From assembly GCA_017084465.1 (NCBI GenBank), contig CP070896.1, positions 5,383,501-5,447,500 on the forward strand: 64,000 bases of DNA. The letters are read 5' to 3'. Origin of the DNA: Lacrimispora xylanisolvens. GTDB taxonomy: Bacteria > Bacillota > Clostridia > Lachnospirales > Lachnospiraceae. The notes under the pieces are model-generated. The model saw only the letters and a program-made list of their open reading frames with translations. It was not told where the DNA came from and made no database searches. Shown one piece after another: positions 53,281-62,772 of this stretch (position 1 is the stretch's first letter; every line of letters starts with the position of its first letter). A program made the position numbers and the translations under genes.

Positions 53281-56124
53281 ATGGCCAACCGAATACAGGG
53301 GATTACGGTGGAAATCGGCGGAGATACCACCAAACTTACAACTGCATTAAAGGGGATAAATTCAGAAATCCGAAACACCCAATCCCAGTTAAAGGATGTG
53401 GAGAAGCTCTTGAAGCTGGATCCGCATAATTCAGAGCTTCTGGCGCAGAAGCAGCGGCTTCTGACAGATGCCATCGGGGAAACGAAAGAAAAGCTGGATG
53501 CATTAAAAACAGCCCAGCAACAGGTACAGCAGCAGTTTGAGCGAGGAGAGATTACAAAAGACCAGTACGATGCCCTGCAGCGGGAAATCATCGAAACAGA
53601 GCAGAACTTAAAAGACCTGGAAAAACAGGCGAAGGAGACTAATACCTCCCTGTCGGGATTTACTCAGGCGGCGGAGAAGATTGGGAAATTCGGGGATGCC
53701 GCCACTTCCACCGGAAAGAAGATGCTCCCAGTTACCGCAGCCATTACTGCGGCTGGCGGGGCATCTGCCAAGATGGCGATGGATTTTGAGGATGCCATGG
53801 CGAAGGTAAATACCATTGCAGATACCACAGAGGTTCCCTTATCGGAACTGGAAAAGGCGATTCTTGACCTGTCCAATCAGACAGGAATCAGTTCCACGGA
53901 AATTGCCGGTAATGTCTATGATGCTATTTCTGCGGGACAGAAGACCGGAGATGCGGTCAACTTCGTTTCCAATTCGACCAAACTGGCAAGGGCTGGTTTT
54001 GCGGATGCGGGAAGTGCCCTGGATGTCCTGACTACCATCATGAATGCCTATGGTTTGGAGGCATCTGAGGTGAACCGTGTATCCGATGTGCTGATTCAGA
54101 CACAGAACCTCGGTAAGACCACAGTTGGGGAGTTGTCTTCCTCCATGGGTAAGATTATTCCGACAGCCAAGGCAAATGGCGTGGCATTGGAGCAGGTGAC
54201 GGCAGGGTATGCCATTATGACTTCCAATGGTGTGGCAACTGCAGAATCAACTACCTACATGAACTCCATGCTGAACGAGCTTGGAAAATCCGGCACGAAG
54301 GTGTCGGACACCTTAAAAGAGAAAACAGGAAAGTCCTTTCTGGAACTGATGCAGGAGGGAGCCAGCCTTTCCGATGTACTGCAGATAATTTCTGATAGTG
54401 CAAAGGAGCAGGGGCTGGCTTTTGGTGATTTATGGGGCAGTGCAGAAGCAGGAAAAGCCGGATTGATTCTGCTTGGGGACAGTGCGGCAGCCTTTAATGG
54501 AACCTTGGAACAGATGCAGAATTCTACCGGAGCAACGGAGACGGCTTTCGAAAAACTGAACACCAATTCTTACACTATCCAGAAGTCATTAAACCAGTTA
54601 AAGAACACAGCCATTGAACTGGGGTCTGCCATTATGAGTGTACTGGCTCCGATTATTATGGCACTGGCAGAGAAAATTCAGGCATTCACCACATGGTTTT
54701 CCGGACTGTCAGATGGTACCAAAAAGATGATTGTAATCATTGCAGGTATTGTGGCGGCTGTCGGTCCGGTACTGATTATCATAGGTAAGATTGCCACGGG
54801 AATCAGTGCAGTAATGAGTCTGGTCGGTATGATAGCACCTGCCATTTCTGCTTTGATTCCGGTCATTGCCAGTGTGGGTGTACCAATTCTGGCTATTATC
54901 GCCGTGATAGTGGCGGTGATTGCCATTGGTAAGCTGTTGATTGCTCACTGGGATGAAATCAAGGCTGCGTGCATCAGCATATGGAATGCGGTAAAGGAGT
55001 TCTTTACCGGACTGTGGGAAAGCATTAAGCAGACAGCCAGCGCGGCATGGACAGCGATTTCCCAGTTCTTCTTCACCATCTGGACAGGAATTTCCACGGC
55101 GGCACAGACTATCTGGAATGGGATTGCTGTATTTTTCTCCGCTTTGTGGGAAGGTATCAAGTACCTGTTCCAGACCGTGTTGACGGTAATTTCAACCATT
55201 GTCACTACCTACTTCAACATTTATAAGACCATTATCATCACGGTGCTGACAGCAATCCAGACCATTTTCACTACGGTTTGGAATGCCATCAAGACAGTGG
55301 TTACAACAGTGGTAACGGCGGTGCAGACATTTCTTATTACGGCATGGAATACGATTCAGACAGTTATTACCACCGTTCTGAATGCAATTCAGAACATCGT
55401 TTCTTCGGTATGGAATGGTATTAAAAATGTAGTATCCACGGTCATGAGTACGGTACAGAACGTGGTAAGCACAGCCTGGAATGCCGTGAAGAATACGGTA
55501 TCTACGGTGCTGAATGCCATCAAGACCTCTGTTACAAATATTTTCAATAACATCGTAAACGGCATCAGCAGTGCCATGAGCAATGTATACAATGCCGTAA
55601 AGAATGGGTTTGAGAAAGCGGTCGGGTATATCAAGGGACTTGCTTCCAGTGCCTGGAACTGGGGTGTGGATATTGTCAATGGAATTGCAGACGGTATCCG
55701 TAATGCCGTTGGGAATGTGGTGGATGCGGTCAAGAGCATAGCGGACAAGATTGCGGCATTTCTCCATTTTTCTGTGCCGGACGAAGGACCGCTTACGGAA
55801 TACGAATCCTGGATGCCGGACTTCATGGTCGGGCTGGCAACGGGCATTAAAAGGAGCCGGGGTTTAGTGGAAAACGCAGTAAAAGGCGTGGCTTCCGATA
55901 TGGTGGTCAGCCCACAGGTGCGTACTGCAGATATGATGGCACAGCAGGCGGCATCTACTAATTCTATCAGTCACTTGCTTTCCGGCATTAAGGATTCGGT
56001 AAGCGGAATCACTATGGGCGGTGCGGGAACCATCTGTATTCCGGTGTACCTTGGCGGTACTCTGCTGGATGAAGTGGTGGTCAATGCACAGAACAGGCAG
56101 AATCTCAGATCAGGAGGGCGGTAA
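53281..56124 (+). CDS. Tail tape measure protein
   Basis: A 947-residue tape measure: N-terminal coiled coil (about 1-125, GGDTTKLTTALKGINSEIRNTQSQLKDVEKLLKLDP), the TP901-type core (MAMDFEDAMAKVNTIADTTEVPLSELEKAILDLSNQTGIS), a hydrophobic membrane-like block (about 480-560) and a long run of degenerate 11-residue Trp/Ala repeats of the type TAWNAIKTVVT (about 565-790). It sets tail length and enters the host envelope at injection. It is intact, unlike many neighbours. GGGAGGGGG precedes the ATG. Confidence 0.95.
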   Translation: MANRIQGITVEIGGDTTKLTTALKGINSEIRNTQSQLKDVEKLLKLDPHNSELLAQKQRLLTDAIGETKEKLDALKTAQQQVQQQFERGEITKDQYDALQREIIETEQNLKDLEKQAKETNTSLSGFTQAAEKIGKFGDAATSTGKKMLPVTAAITAAGGASAKMAMDFEDAMAKVNTIADTTEVPLSELEKAILDLSNQTGISSTEIAGNVYDAISAGQKTGDAVNFVSNSTKLARAGFADAGSALDVLTTIMNAYGLEASEVNRVSDVLIQTQNLGKTTVGELSSSMGKIIPTAKANGVALEQVTAGYAIMTSNGVATAESTTYMNSMLNELGKSGTKVSDTLKEKTGKSFLELMQEGASLSDVLQIISDSAKEQGLAFGDLWGSAEAGKAGLILLGDSAAAFNGTLEQMQNSTGATETAFEKLNTNSYTIQKSLNQLKNTAIELGSAIMSVLAPIIMALAEKIQAFTTWFSGLSDGTKKMIVIIAGIVAAVGPVLIIIGKIATGISAVMSLVGMIAPAISALIPVIASVGVPILAIIAVIVAVIAIGKLLIAHWDEIKAACISIWNAVKEFFTGLWESIKQTASAAWTAISQFFFTIWTGISTAAQTIWNGIAVFFSALWEGIKYLFQTVLTVISTIVTTYFNIYKTIIITVLTAIQTIFTTVWNAIKTVVTTVVTAVQTFLITAWNTIQTVITTVLNAIQNIVSSVWNGIKNVVSTVMSTVQNVVSTAWNAVKNTVSTVLNAIKTSVTNIFNNIVNGISSAMSNVYNAVKNGFEKAVGYIKGLASSAWNWGVDIVNGIADGIRNAVGNVVDAVKSIADKIAAFLHFSVPDEGPLTEYESWMPDFMVGLATGIKRSRGLVENAVKGVASDMVVSPQVRTADMMAQQAASTNSISHLLSGIKDSVSGITMGGAGTICIPVYLGGTLLDEVVVNAQNRQNLRSGGR

Positions 56125-56126
56125 GT

Positions 56127-56487
56127 ATGGCATTCATTCAATATCTGACCTTTGACAGTATACCGCTTCCCATGCCGGATTCCTATGAAGTGGAACTGTC
56201 CGATGTGGAGGCGGATACCGGAGGGGAAACGGAAGCCGGAACCACCCATAGGGATGTGGTGAGGAGCGGAGTGGTGACCATACCGGTTTCTTTCCTTGAG
56301 TCCCAAGTGGGTAAAGACCATGACGGAATTTCGCAGGAAGTCCAAGATAACCGTGGAGTATTTTGACACAGAAACGCTGGATATCCGTAAGACAGAGATG
56401 TATATAGAGGGTTATAAAGCAAGCCTGGTGAAAGACACCTCCTACAAAGGCTTATGGGCGGTGTCCTTTACACTGCGGGAATTCTAA
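56127..56487 (+). CDS. Small distal tail protein (one-base frameshift)
   Basis: About 119 residues after removing one C from CC at 56294-56295: the joined sequence reads VTIPVSFLSPKWVKTMTEFRRKSKITVEYFD. The N-terminus (FIQYLTFDSIPLPMPDSYEVELSDVEADTGGETEAGTTHRDVVR) is typical of small phage tail proteins that follow the tape measure in Lachnospiraceae phages (DUF6711-like). Its likely place is the tail tip. The start is 3 nt after the tape-measure stop. Confidence 0.75.
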
Positions 56488-56503
56488 GGAAGGTGGTGTT
56501 TTC

Positions 56504-58318
56504 ATGTATCCGGTAAGCAAAGCCTTTTTTACAAGCGGTGCAGGAGAACACCCGGAAGTTCTGCTGGACTGGGAAGATTACCACAAAAGCAGGTATGGAA
56601 TATATCTTTAGCAATGAGGACATTGTCAAAGGTTCCGGGTATATTACCAGCCAATGCTGCGGAAGTACGGAGATAGAAATTGGAACAGTGTATGCAGCGG
56701 AATTGGGAATCACGCTGCTTTCCGGGATTGACCGCTATACTTTGGAGGGAGCGGAAATCAGAGTGAGTTTTCACCTGGAAGTGTCCGATGGTGTGTACGA
56801 GGAAGTCCCTATGGGAATCTTTGAAATCAGTGAAGCAAACCGCACCATACGCTGTCTGGAAATCAAGGCATATGATTATATGCTCCGGTTTGAGAAAAGT
56901 TTTAATGGATTTGAAACGGCAGGAAATACCTATGCGTTCCTGGCTTTGTGCTGTAAAGCATGTAACGTGGAACTGGCACACACCCAGGCAGAGATAGAAG
57001 CCATGCCCAATGGATCAGAGCTGCTGTCGGTTTATACGGAGAATGACATTGAAACATACAGGGATGTGCTGTTCTATGTGGGGCAGGTGCTTGGCGGGTT
57101 CTTCTGCATCAACCGGGAAGGAAAGCTGGAGCTTTGCAAATATGGGAATCAGCCAGTGATGACGATTTCTGACAGACACCGGTTTTCAAGCAGCTTCTCT
57201 GATTTTATTACCCGGTATACCGCCATTAGTTCCACCAATATCAAGACACAGGTTTCCGAGTATTACGCATTGGAGCCGGACGATGGTTTAACTATGAACC
57301 TTGGCGTGAATCCCCTTTTGCAGTTTGGATTGGAAGAAACAAGAAAGGCATTGCTGGAAAATATACTTACAGCTCTGTCTGTCATTTGTTATGTTCCTTT
57401 TGATTCGGATACCATCGGCAATCCGGCATTGGATTTGGGAGATGTGCTGGTGTTCTCAGGCGGTCATGCGGATGAAAACCAGTTAACCTGTGTCACCGGA
57501 TACCAGGTCAAAATCAACGGAAAACATTTCCTGAAATGCGTAGGGAAGAATCCAAGACTGGCACAGGCCAAGTCTAAGAATGACAAGAACATTTCTGGTC
57601 TGCTGAACCAGATTGAGGCGGGGAAGATAGGAATCCATACCTTTACCAATGCTTCTAAGTATACGGTGAATGATACAAGTGTGAAAATTATCAGCATTGA
57701 GTTTGCGGCGGCAGAGGAAACCCATGTGCAGTTGCCATAGTTCTGGTAGATGTAACAGCGGCTATAAAGGAGCAGACCGGAACGGCAGCAGGTACCATTG
57801 TGGTTCCCATTCCAGCACAGGGGGAAGATGGAAAGGAAAACACACAAGATATTTCCGTAAATGTAGAATTGCCGGTCACGTTTTCAGCAGATGGGAAGGC
57901 GACGGCTTTTGTGAGGTACGAATTCAACGATGAGGAAATTCTGACTCATTATCCGGTAGAGAACTGGGGCGGTGGAAAGCATGTACTGCCATTGTACTAC
58001 CCAATCGAAAATCTGATTCCAAACTTCACAAATACGTTTAATGTGTATCTGAGAATGGAAGGCGGAAGCGGAACCATAGAAACGGGTGGCTGCATCGCTT
58101 CCATCAACGGACAGGGCATGGCGGCGGCTCTGGCCTGGGACGGAAAGATTACGATAGAGGAAACCATTTCTGCATTCCGGCTTGCAGCAGGGCTTATGGT
58201 CAAAGGTTTTACAGAGTCCATCGGCATAGAGACTATGGAATTGGTGCAGAGGCAGATGGCTGACAGTATGGGCAGGATTTCCATTGGCGCATTTGGTTTA
58301 CCAGTGGATACCAGTTAA
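56504..58318 (+). CDS. Tail tip / prophage tail protein (two one-base frameshifts)
   Basis: Restored length is about 604 residues. The start MYPVSKAFLQAVQENTRKFCWTGKITTKAG is obtained by removing one T from T6 (56525-56530); upstream is AGGTGGTG. The first part (IVKGSGYITSQCCGSTEIEIGTVYAAELGITLLS) is typical of prophage tail proteins that build the baseplate hub. A second break at CCC (57721-57723, one C missing) joins EET to P-CAVAIVLVDVTAAIKEQTG and leads to a beta-rich C-terminal domain (FTNTFNVYLRMEGGSGTIETGGCIASINGQGMAA). It probably contacts the cell surface. Confidence 0.8.
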
Positions 58319-58328
58319 GGAGGTTGTA

Positions 58329-59720
58329 ATGAAGTTAAAAGGAACGATGTCATTGGAACTTACGGATGTAAATACTGGGGAAGTGGAAACAGTAGCAGAG
58401 GAAAACATGATTACCAATGCAGTGGATCACATCTTTGGTTTGAATCCGCTGGGGGTTTTTTATGAGGCAGCAGCCAGTATTGACGGGATTGAATGGAACA
58501 AAGGATTACTTCCCATCTGTCCAAACATGATTGGAGGAATCCTGCTGTTTTCCAAAGCACTGGACGAGAATGCAGATAATATCTATTCCTCATCGCATAA
58601 TCTGCCGGTTGCCTATGCTTCCAACAATGTGAATTCCACGGCAAATGTGGCAAGGGGAAGTTTGAATCTGACGGAGAGTAAGATATTGGAGAATGGCTAC
58701 AAGTTCGTATGGGAATTCACACCAAGCCAGGGGAATGGAACGATTGCAGCGGCAGCATTGACCAGTGCACAGGGCGGGACAAATGCATATGGGAACCTGG
58801 TAGATGACAGCACCACCTTTTTGCAGTTAAAAAGTGTGGATATCGGCAGTTTGTCCAATGAAAAACAGTTGGTGCTGTTTGAGACGGTGGAAGTGGATTT
58901 TGAGAATGATTTACTTTACTCCATTACTTATCAGGATTCTGCTGTACGGATCCGTAAAGTCCGTGTCCCTATTTTCAGTATCGGACTGAATGAGAAACTG
59001 GATGACACCACTTATACAGTATTGGAGGATCAAGTAATCCAGACCACCACCTTCCGCTTTTTAGGAAAGTATACGCTCTATGGAGAGTTTTTGGATGGTG
59101 CGGATGGCTACTGGTATGGATTTTCCAATGAAGGAAATTCCTCTGGCAGTGCTGCCATGGTGTGGGCAAAAATCTCAAAGACTGATTACTCCATGACGGA
59201 GGGAGAATGGGTACTTTCCAATGCAATGCTCATAGATGTGGGAAAACGGGACGAGAGCGGTTCTTACCCGGAGCGGGTTCTGAAATGCTGTATGCGGAAG
59301 GGATATCTGTATGTTATGGCAAATAATAAAGAAGGCGTATATAAGATCAATACGGCGAATTCTTCTGATGTAACATTGATTAATTTAGGGTTCACTTCCA
59401 AATGGAAACCGCTTTGTGACAAAGGGACCTGCGAGGTTTATATGATCCTGATTGGTGATTTGATTATCGGAGGGGATTTCCAGATTACGATTGATGACAA
59501 GGTTATCCAAACACAGGGGAGTGCAAGGCTGAATGACGCAGCAACGCCATTGTTCCAGTACAAGAACTTCCTGCTGGGCTGGGGTGGAAGCTACGGTTCC
59601 GAATACCGGACCATGTACCTGCTGACACCTTATCTGGCATCTATTAATAATCTGTCTTCGGCAGTGGTGAAGACAGTAGATAAAACAATGAAGATAACAT
59701 ACACACTGACACAGGAATGA
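58329..59720 (+). CDS. Tail fibre / receptor-binding-like protein
   Basis: A 463-residue protein directly after the tail-tip gene and before the lysis genes, the normal place of the receptor-binding or upper-baseplate protein. Visible features are an N-terminal MKLKGTMSLELTDVNTGEVETVAEENMITNAVDHIFG, and a C-terminal part with repeated beta-strand segments such as DGYWYGFSNEGNSSGSAAMVWAKISKTDY that could form a propeller. Family not certain. ATG 58329 has AAGGAGG. Confidence 0.72.
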   Translation: MKLKGTMSLELTDVNTGEVETVAEENMITNAVDHIFGLNPLGVFYEAAASIDGIEWNKGLLPICPNMIGGILLFSKALDENADNIYSSSHNLPVAYASNNVNSTANVARGSLNLTESKILENGYKFVWEFTPSQGNGTIAAAALTSAQGGTNAYGNLVDDSTTFLQLKSVDIGSLSNEKQLVLFETVEVDFENDLLYSITYQDSAVRIRKVRVPIFSIGLNEKLDDTTYTVLEDQVIQTTTFRFLGKYTLYGEFLDGADGYWYGFSNEGNSSGSAAMVWAKISKTDYSMTEGEWVLSNAMLIDVGKRDESGSYPERVLKCCMRKGYLYVMANNKEGVYKINTANSSDVTLINLGFTSKWKPLCDKGTCEVYMILIGDLIIGGDFQITIDDKVIQTQGSARLNDAATPLFQYKNFLLGWGGSYGSEYRTMYLLTPYLASINNLSSAVVKTVDKTMKITYTLTQE

Positions 59721-59744
59721 GGATATTCCATTTCACAGTAGCTG

Positions 59745-59768
59745 GACAGCTTTCGGGCTGTCTTTTTT
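59745..59768 (+). terminator. Terminator before the holin gene
   Basis: GACAGC / GCTGTC with a TTTCGG loop, followed by T6, between the tail fibre and lysis genes. Confidence 0.8.
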
Positions 59769-59796
59769 GTGCAGAAAATAAAAGGAGGGCAGCACG

Positions 59797-60210
59797 ATGA
59801 AGGATGTTGCAAATACAATGCAGTATGTTTTTGCCGCCATGGGCGGTTCACTTGGAGCAGTACTGGGCGGTTTTGACGGGTTTTTGTATGCACTGATTGT
59901 TTTTGTAGTAGTGGATTATATGACCGGAGTGATGGTTGGAATTTTGAATAAGGAACTTTCCAGTCAGATTGGTTTCCGTGGGATTTTCAAGAAGGTGGTG
60001 ATTTTTTCACTGGTGGCGGTGGCACACATCATTGACACCCATGTGATTCAGAATGGAAGCGTCTTGCGGACAACCGTGATTTTCTTCTATCTGTCCAATG
60101 AGGGGATTTCCATTCTGGAAAATGCTGCTTTGATTGGACTTCCCATTCCAAAGAAGATGAAGGATGTCCTGGAGCAGTTAAAGGAGAATGAAAATCATGA
60201 AGATAAATAG
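59797..60210 (+). CDS. Phage holin (toxin secretion/phage lysis holin family)
   Basis: A 137-residue membrane protein with about three hydrophobic segments (GGSLGAVLGGFDGFLYALIVFVVVDYMTGVMVG; IFKKVVIFSLVAVAHIIDT; VIFFYLSNEGISILENAALIGLPIP) and a charged C-terminal tail. DYMTGV and YLSNEGISILENAA are hallmarks of the phage_holin_4 family. It opens the membrane so the amidase reaches the wall. It overlaps the amidase start by 14 bp. Confidence 0.92.
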   Translation: MKDVANTMQYVFAAMGGSLGAVLGGFDGFLYALIVFVVVDYMTGVMVGILNKELSSQIGFRGIFKKVVIFSLVAVAHIIDTHVIQNGSVLRTTVIFFYLSNEGISILENAALIGLPIPKKMKDVLEQLKENENHEDK

Positions 60211-60964
60211 GAGTTATGTGTCATCTAATAACACTTACAGCGTAAATAATCCGCAGTATATCGTAATCCACAATACTGACAACTTCCGTGCCGGAGCGGA
60301 TGCCTTGGCTCATGCTAAAGCACAGTTTAATGGGAACTTAAGCACCTCCGTTCATTATTATACGGATGATGGTGACACGGTATACCAGGCGGCTTCCAAT
60401 GAGCGTGGGTGCTGGCACGTAGGCATAAATTATGGAGGGCGGCTGTTTGGAACCGTGAACAACAAGAATAGTATCGGTGTGGAAATGTGTGTACAGGCAG
60501 GGTATGACTTCAATAAGGCGTTTGCAAACACTGTGGCATTTGTTCGTCAGTTGAGGAAAGAAACCGGAATTCCGGCTGACCGGGTATTACAGCACTATGA
60601 TGTTTGTGCCAAGAACTGCCCGTCACAAATCCGGGCGAAGGGCATGTGGGAGGAGTTCAAGCGGCAGATTCAGAGTGGGGGTTCTGGTGATAATGCGGCT
60701 GTATCTCCCTATGGAAAAGGGGATGTACAGTTCACGGAAAGTCTGCCTTCTGACACCTATAAGGTTAAAGTATCTATCCCGGATTTGTACATCCGCAAAG
60801 GTCCCGGAACAAATTACGGAAAACAGCCGGGTTTTACCGGAATCGGTATCTTTACCATCGTGGAGGAATCTGTGGGACAGGGAGCTGCAAAATGGGGGCT
60901 TTTGAAATCCTACCAGAAGAATAGGAATGGCTGGATTTCCTTGGATTATGCTACCCGTATTTAG
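60197..60964 (+). CDS. Endolysin: N-acetylmuramoyl-L-alanine amidase with SH3 domain
   Basis: A 255-residue endolysin. Residues about 15-160 are a type 2 amidase (T7 lysozyme-like): zinc ligands in YIVIHNTDNF, VLQHYDVCAKNCPS, with SVHYYTDDGDTVYQ and NNKNSIGVEMC. A linker is followed by a C-terminal SH3-like wall-binding domain (YKVKVSIPDLYIRKGPGTNYG...WGLLKSYQKNRNGWISLDY). It cuts peptidoglycan amide bonds at lysis. ATG 60197 is preferred because AAGGAG lies 10 nt upstream; ATG 60188 is too close. Confidence 0.93.
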   Translation: MKINRSYVSSNNTYSVNNPQYIVIHNTDNFRAGADALAHAKAQFNGNLSTSVHYYTDDGDTVYQAASNERGCWHVGINYGGRLFGTVNNKNSIGVEMCVQAGYDFNKAFANTVAFVRQLRKETGIPADRVLQHYDVCAKNCPSQIRAKGMWEEFKRQIQSGGSGDNAAVSPYGKGDVQFTESLPSDTYKVKVSIPDLYIRKGPGTNYGKQPGFTGIGIFTIVEESVGQGAAKWGLLKSYQKNRNGWISLDYATRI

Positions 60965-61020
60965 ATGCCAGCAAACCGGGAGTAAAGCAGAAGAAAAGAT
61001 GGTGGAAACCGTTGAATTGC

Positions 61021-61062
61021 TTGACTTAATAGCGGTTCAGAGTGATTAATAGACTACCAAAA
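61021..61062 (+). promoter_or_regulatory. Repeated leader element, copy C
   Basis: TTGACT, 8 nt, GTTCAGAGTGATTAATAGAC and TACC followed by A6. This is colinear with copy A and shares the core of copy B. It stands just before the recombinase operon's ribosome site (AAAGGAG 61067-61073). The centre ATTAAT is flanked by AGT and ACT arms, a protein-binding-type dyad. Confidence 0.6.
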
Positions 61063-61084
61063 AATGAAAGGAGTTCTTATTATT

Positions 61085-61495
61085 ATGGTAGTTGCAGGTA
61101 AGGTAAAAAAAGCAGCATTCTACTGTAGAATGAACCATAGCAACCATGATTACACGCAGTTTCTGGAGGAAATCCAGAAGGTTCTTGATGGAAGATACGG
61201 AGCAGGGAACTGGAAAATGACATTATTCTTTGAAGTAGAGTCCGGTACAAATCCGAATCGGAAAAAGTTCCTCCAGTTAAAGTCGGAGATTCAGGCTGGT
61301 AAGTGGGATGTGGTGGTGACGATGAAGGCAGACACCATTGCAAGGGATTGGAAACAATTCATGGAATTTATGGAGGTATGTGAGGAGAACAGTGTGGAGG
61401 TCATCTGCACCCGTGGACCAGAAGGTGCTGAACCTATATATAAACGGATTCAGCAGTTTGTCCGGGATTATTTTGAAGGAAGTGATTGCTCATGA
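61085..61495 (+). CDS. Small serine-recombinase-like protein without catalytic residues
   Basis: A 136-residue protein with the length and fold pattern of a serine-recombinase N-terminal domain: KAAFYCRMNHSN aligns to the AAYCRVSTDS of active enzymes, and WDVVVTMKADTIARDW aligns to IDLIITKSISRFARNT. The nucleophile serine (RVS) is Asn here and the first arginine of SxSRF is lost, so it should not cut DNA. As the first gene of a three-gene recombinase operon it may be a directionality or assembly factor. It overlaps the next gene by 4 bp. Confidence 0.68.
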   Translation: MVVAGKVKKAAFYCRMNHSNHDYTQFLEEIQKVLDGRYGAGNWKMTLFFEVESGTNPNRKKFLQLKSEIQAGKWDVVVTMKADTIARDWKQFMEFMEVCEENSVEVICTRGPEGAEPIYKRIQQFVRDYFEGSDCS

Positions 61496-62772
61496 AAATC
61501 CGAATACTGGAACCTGTTTTCCAAGGGTTACAAAAGAAAAAGCGTGTCTGTGCTTATGCCAGGGTGTCTTCAGACAGCAAAAGACAGGAGGACTCGCTCG
61601 AAAATCAGACAGATACCTATGAGCGTCTGATTACTTCCAACCCGGAGTATGAGTTTGCCGGAGTCTATGCGGACCAGGGAATCTCCGGCTACTGCGAGAG
61701 CCGTCCACAGTTCCAGAAAATGCTTGGAAAAGCAAGGGAAGGGGAAATCGATTTAATCATAACAAAGTCAATATCGAGATTTGCGAGAAATACCGTCACC
61801 GTTCTGAAAGTTGCAAGAGAGCTGAAAGAACTGGGTGTCGGTATTTTTTTTGAAGAACAGAATCTCAACATCCTTTCAGGGGATGGTGAGATGATGCTTG
61901 CCGTCCTTGCTTCTTTTGCACAGGAAGAGAGCCGGAGCATGAGCGAGAATAACAAGTGGACCATTAAAAAGAAGTTTGAGCAGGGAGAAATCATGATTAA
62001 TACTGAGCGGTTCCTGGGGTATGACAAGGATGAGTATGGTGGACTGATTATTAACCAGAAAGAGGCATTAGTAGTGGATTTTCTTTATGACATGACCTTG
62101 TTCGGATTGGGAAATTCCAGACTGAAAAGCCTGATGAATTTTCTTGGGGTAAAGTCCGTGACCGATGTGGAATGGAATGAAAGCACGGTAAATGGGGTGC
62201 TGACCAATGAAAAGTACAAAGGAGATTATCACCTGCAGAAATACTTCACACCGGAGAATAAGCGGAACCAGTCAAGATTAAACCGTGGGGAAGTGCAGAG
62301 TTACTACATCACAGATAACCACCCGGCTATCGTGAGTGAGGAAAAATGGAACCAGGTACAGGCGGAACGGGAACGCCGGAAGAAGGAGCGGAATATTGCT
62401 GTTGACAATACAGAGAAGTACCAAAACCGATATTCGCTGAGCGGAATGCTGATTTGCCCATATTGTGGAAAAAATCTCAGGCGCAGAATGGTATATAAAG
62501 GAAAGATTCAGTGGCTGTGCAGCACTTACATTAAAGAGGGAAAACAAGCCTGTCGGGGAGTGCGGGTGGATAATATAGAGGTCATAAAACGGAACATTAC
62601 AGAACCAACGGTGGTAGAGGAGGTGAGTGGGCATGGCAAGAAACATTACCGTTATACCCGCAAGGCAGATTTCATCAACGGGCGAGAATATGAGCCAGAA
62701 TGTGCGGAAGTTAAGGGTGGCGGCGTATTGCAGGGTATCAACCGCCCAAGAAGAACAGTTATTAAGTTATGA
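61492..62772 (+). CDS. Large serine recombinase 1
   Basis: A 426-residue large serine recombinase. The catalytic domain has the nucleophile in CAYARVSSDSKRQEDSLENQ, IDLIITKSISRFARNT and the E-helix region. The recombinase domain (NTERFLGYDKDEYGGLIINQKEA) and zinc ribbon (LICPYCGKNLRRRM...WLCSTYIKEGKQACRG) follow. The coiled-coil region usual in integrases of this class is short or absent. It should act on att sites with the next enzyme. The last 45 residues overlap the next gene for 140 bp in another frame, a long overlap that could also reflect an indel. Confidence 0.88.
   Translation: MKIRILEPVFQGLQKKKRVCAYARVSSDSKRQEDSLENQTDTYERLITSNPEYEFAGVYADQGISGYCESRPQFQKMLGKAREGEIDLIITKSISRFARNTVTVLKVARELKELGVGIFFEEQNLNILSGDGEMMLAVLASFAQEESRSMSENNKWTIKKKFEQGEIMINTERFLGYDKDEYGGLIINQKEALVVDFLYDMTLFGLGNSRLKSLMNFLGVKSVTDVEWNESTVNGVLTNEKYKGDYHLQKYFTPENKRNQSRLNRGEVQSYYITDNHPAIVSEEKWNQVQAERERRKKERNIAVDNTEKYQNRYSLSGMLICPYCGKNLRRRMVYKGKIQWLCSTYIKEGKQACRGVRVDNIEVIKRNITEPTVVEEVSGHGKKHYRYTRKADFINGREYEPECAEVKGGGVLQGINRPRRTVIKL

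Noticed and set aside
55192..55767. A 191-codon minus-strand frame opposite the tape measure
   Set aside because: Its repeats mirror the Trp/Ala repeats of the tape measure; it has no start signals and no recognisable product.
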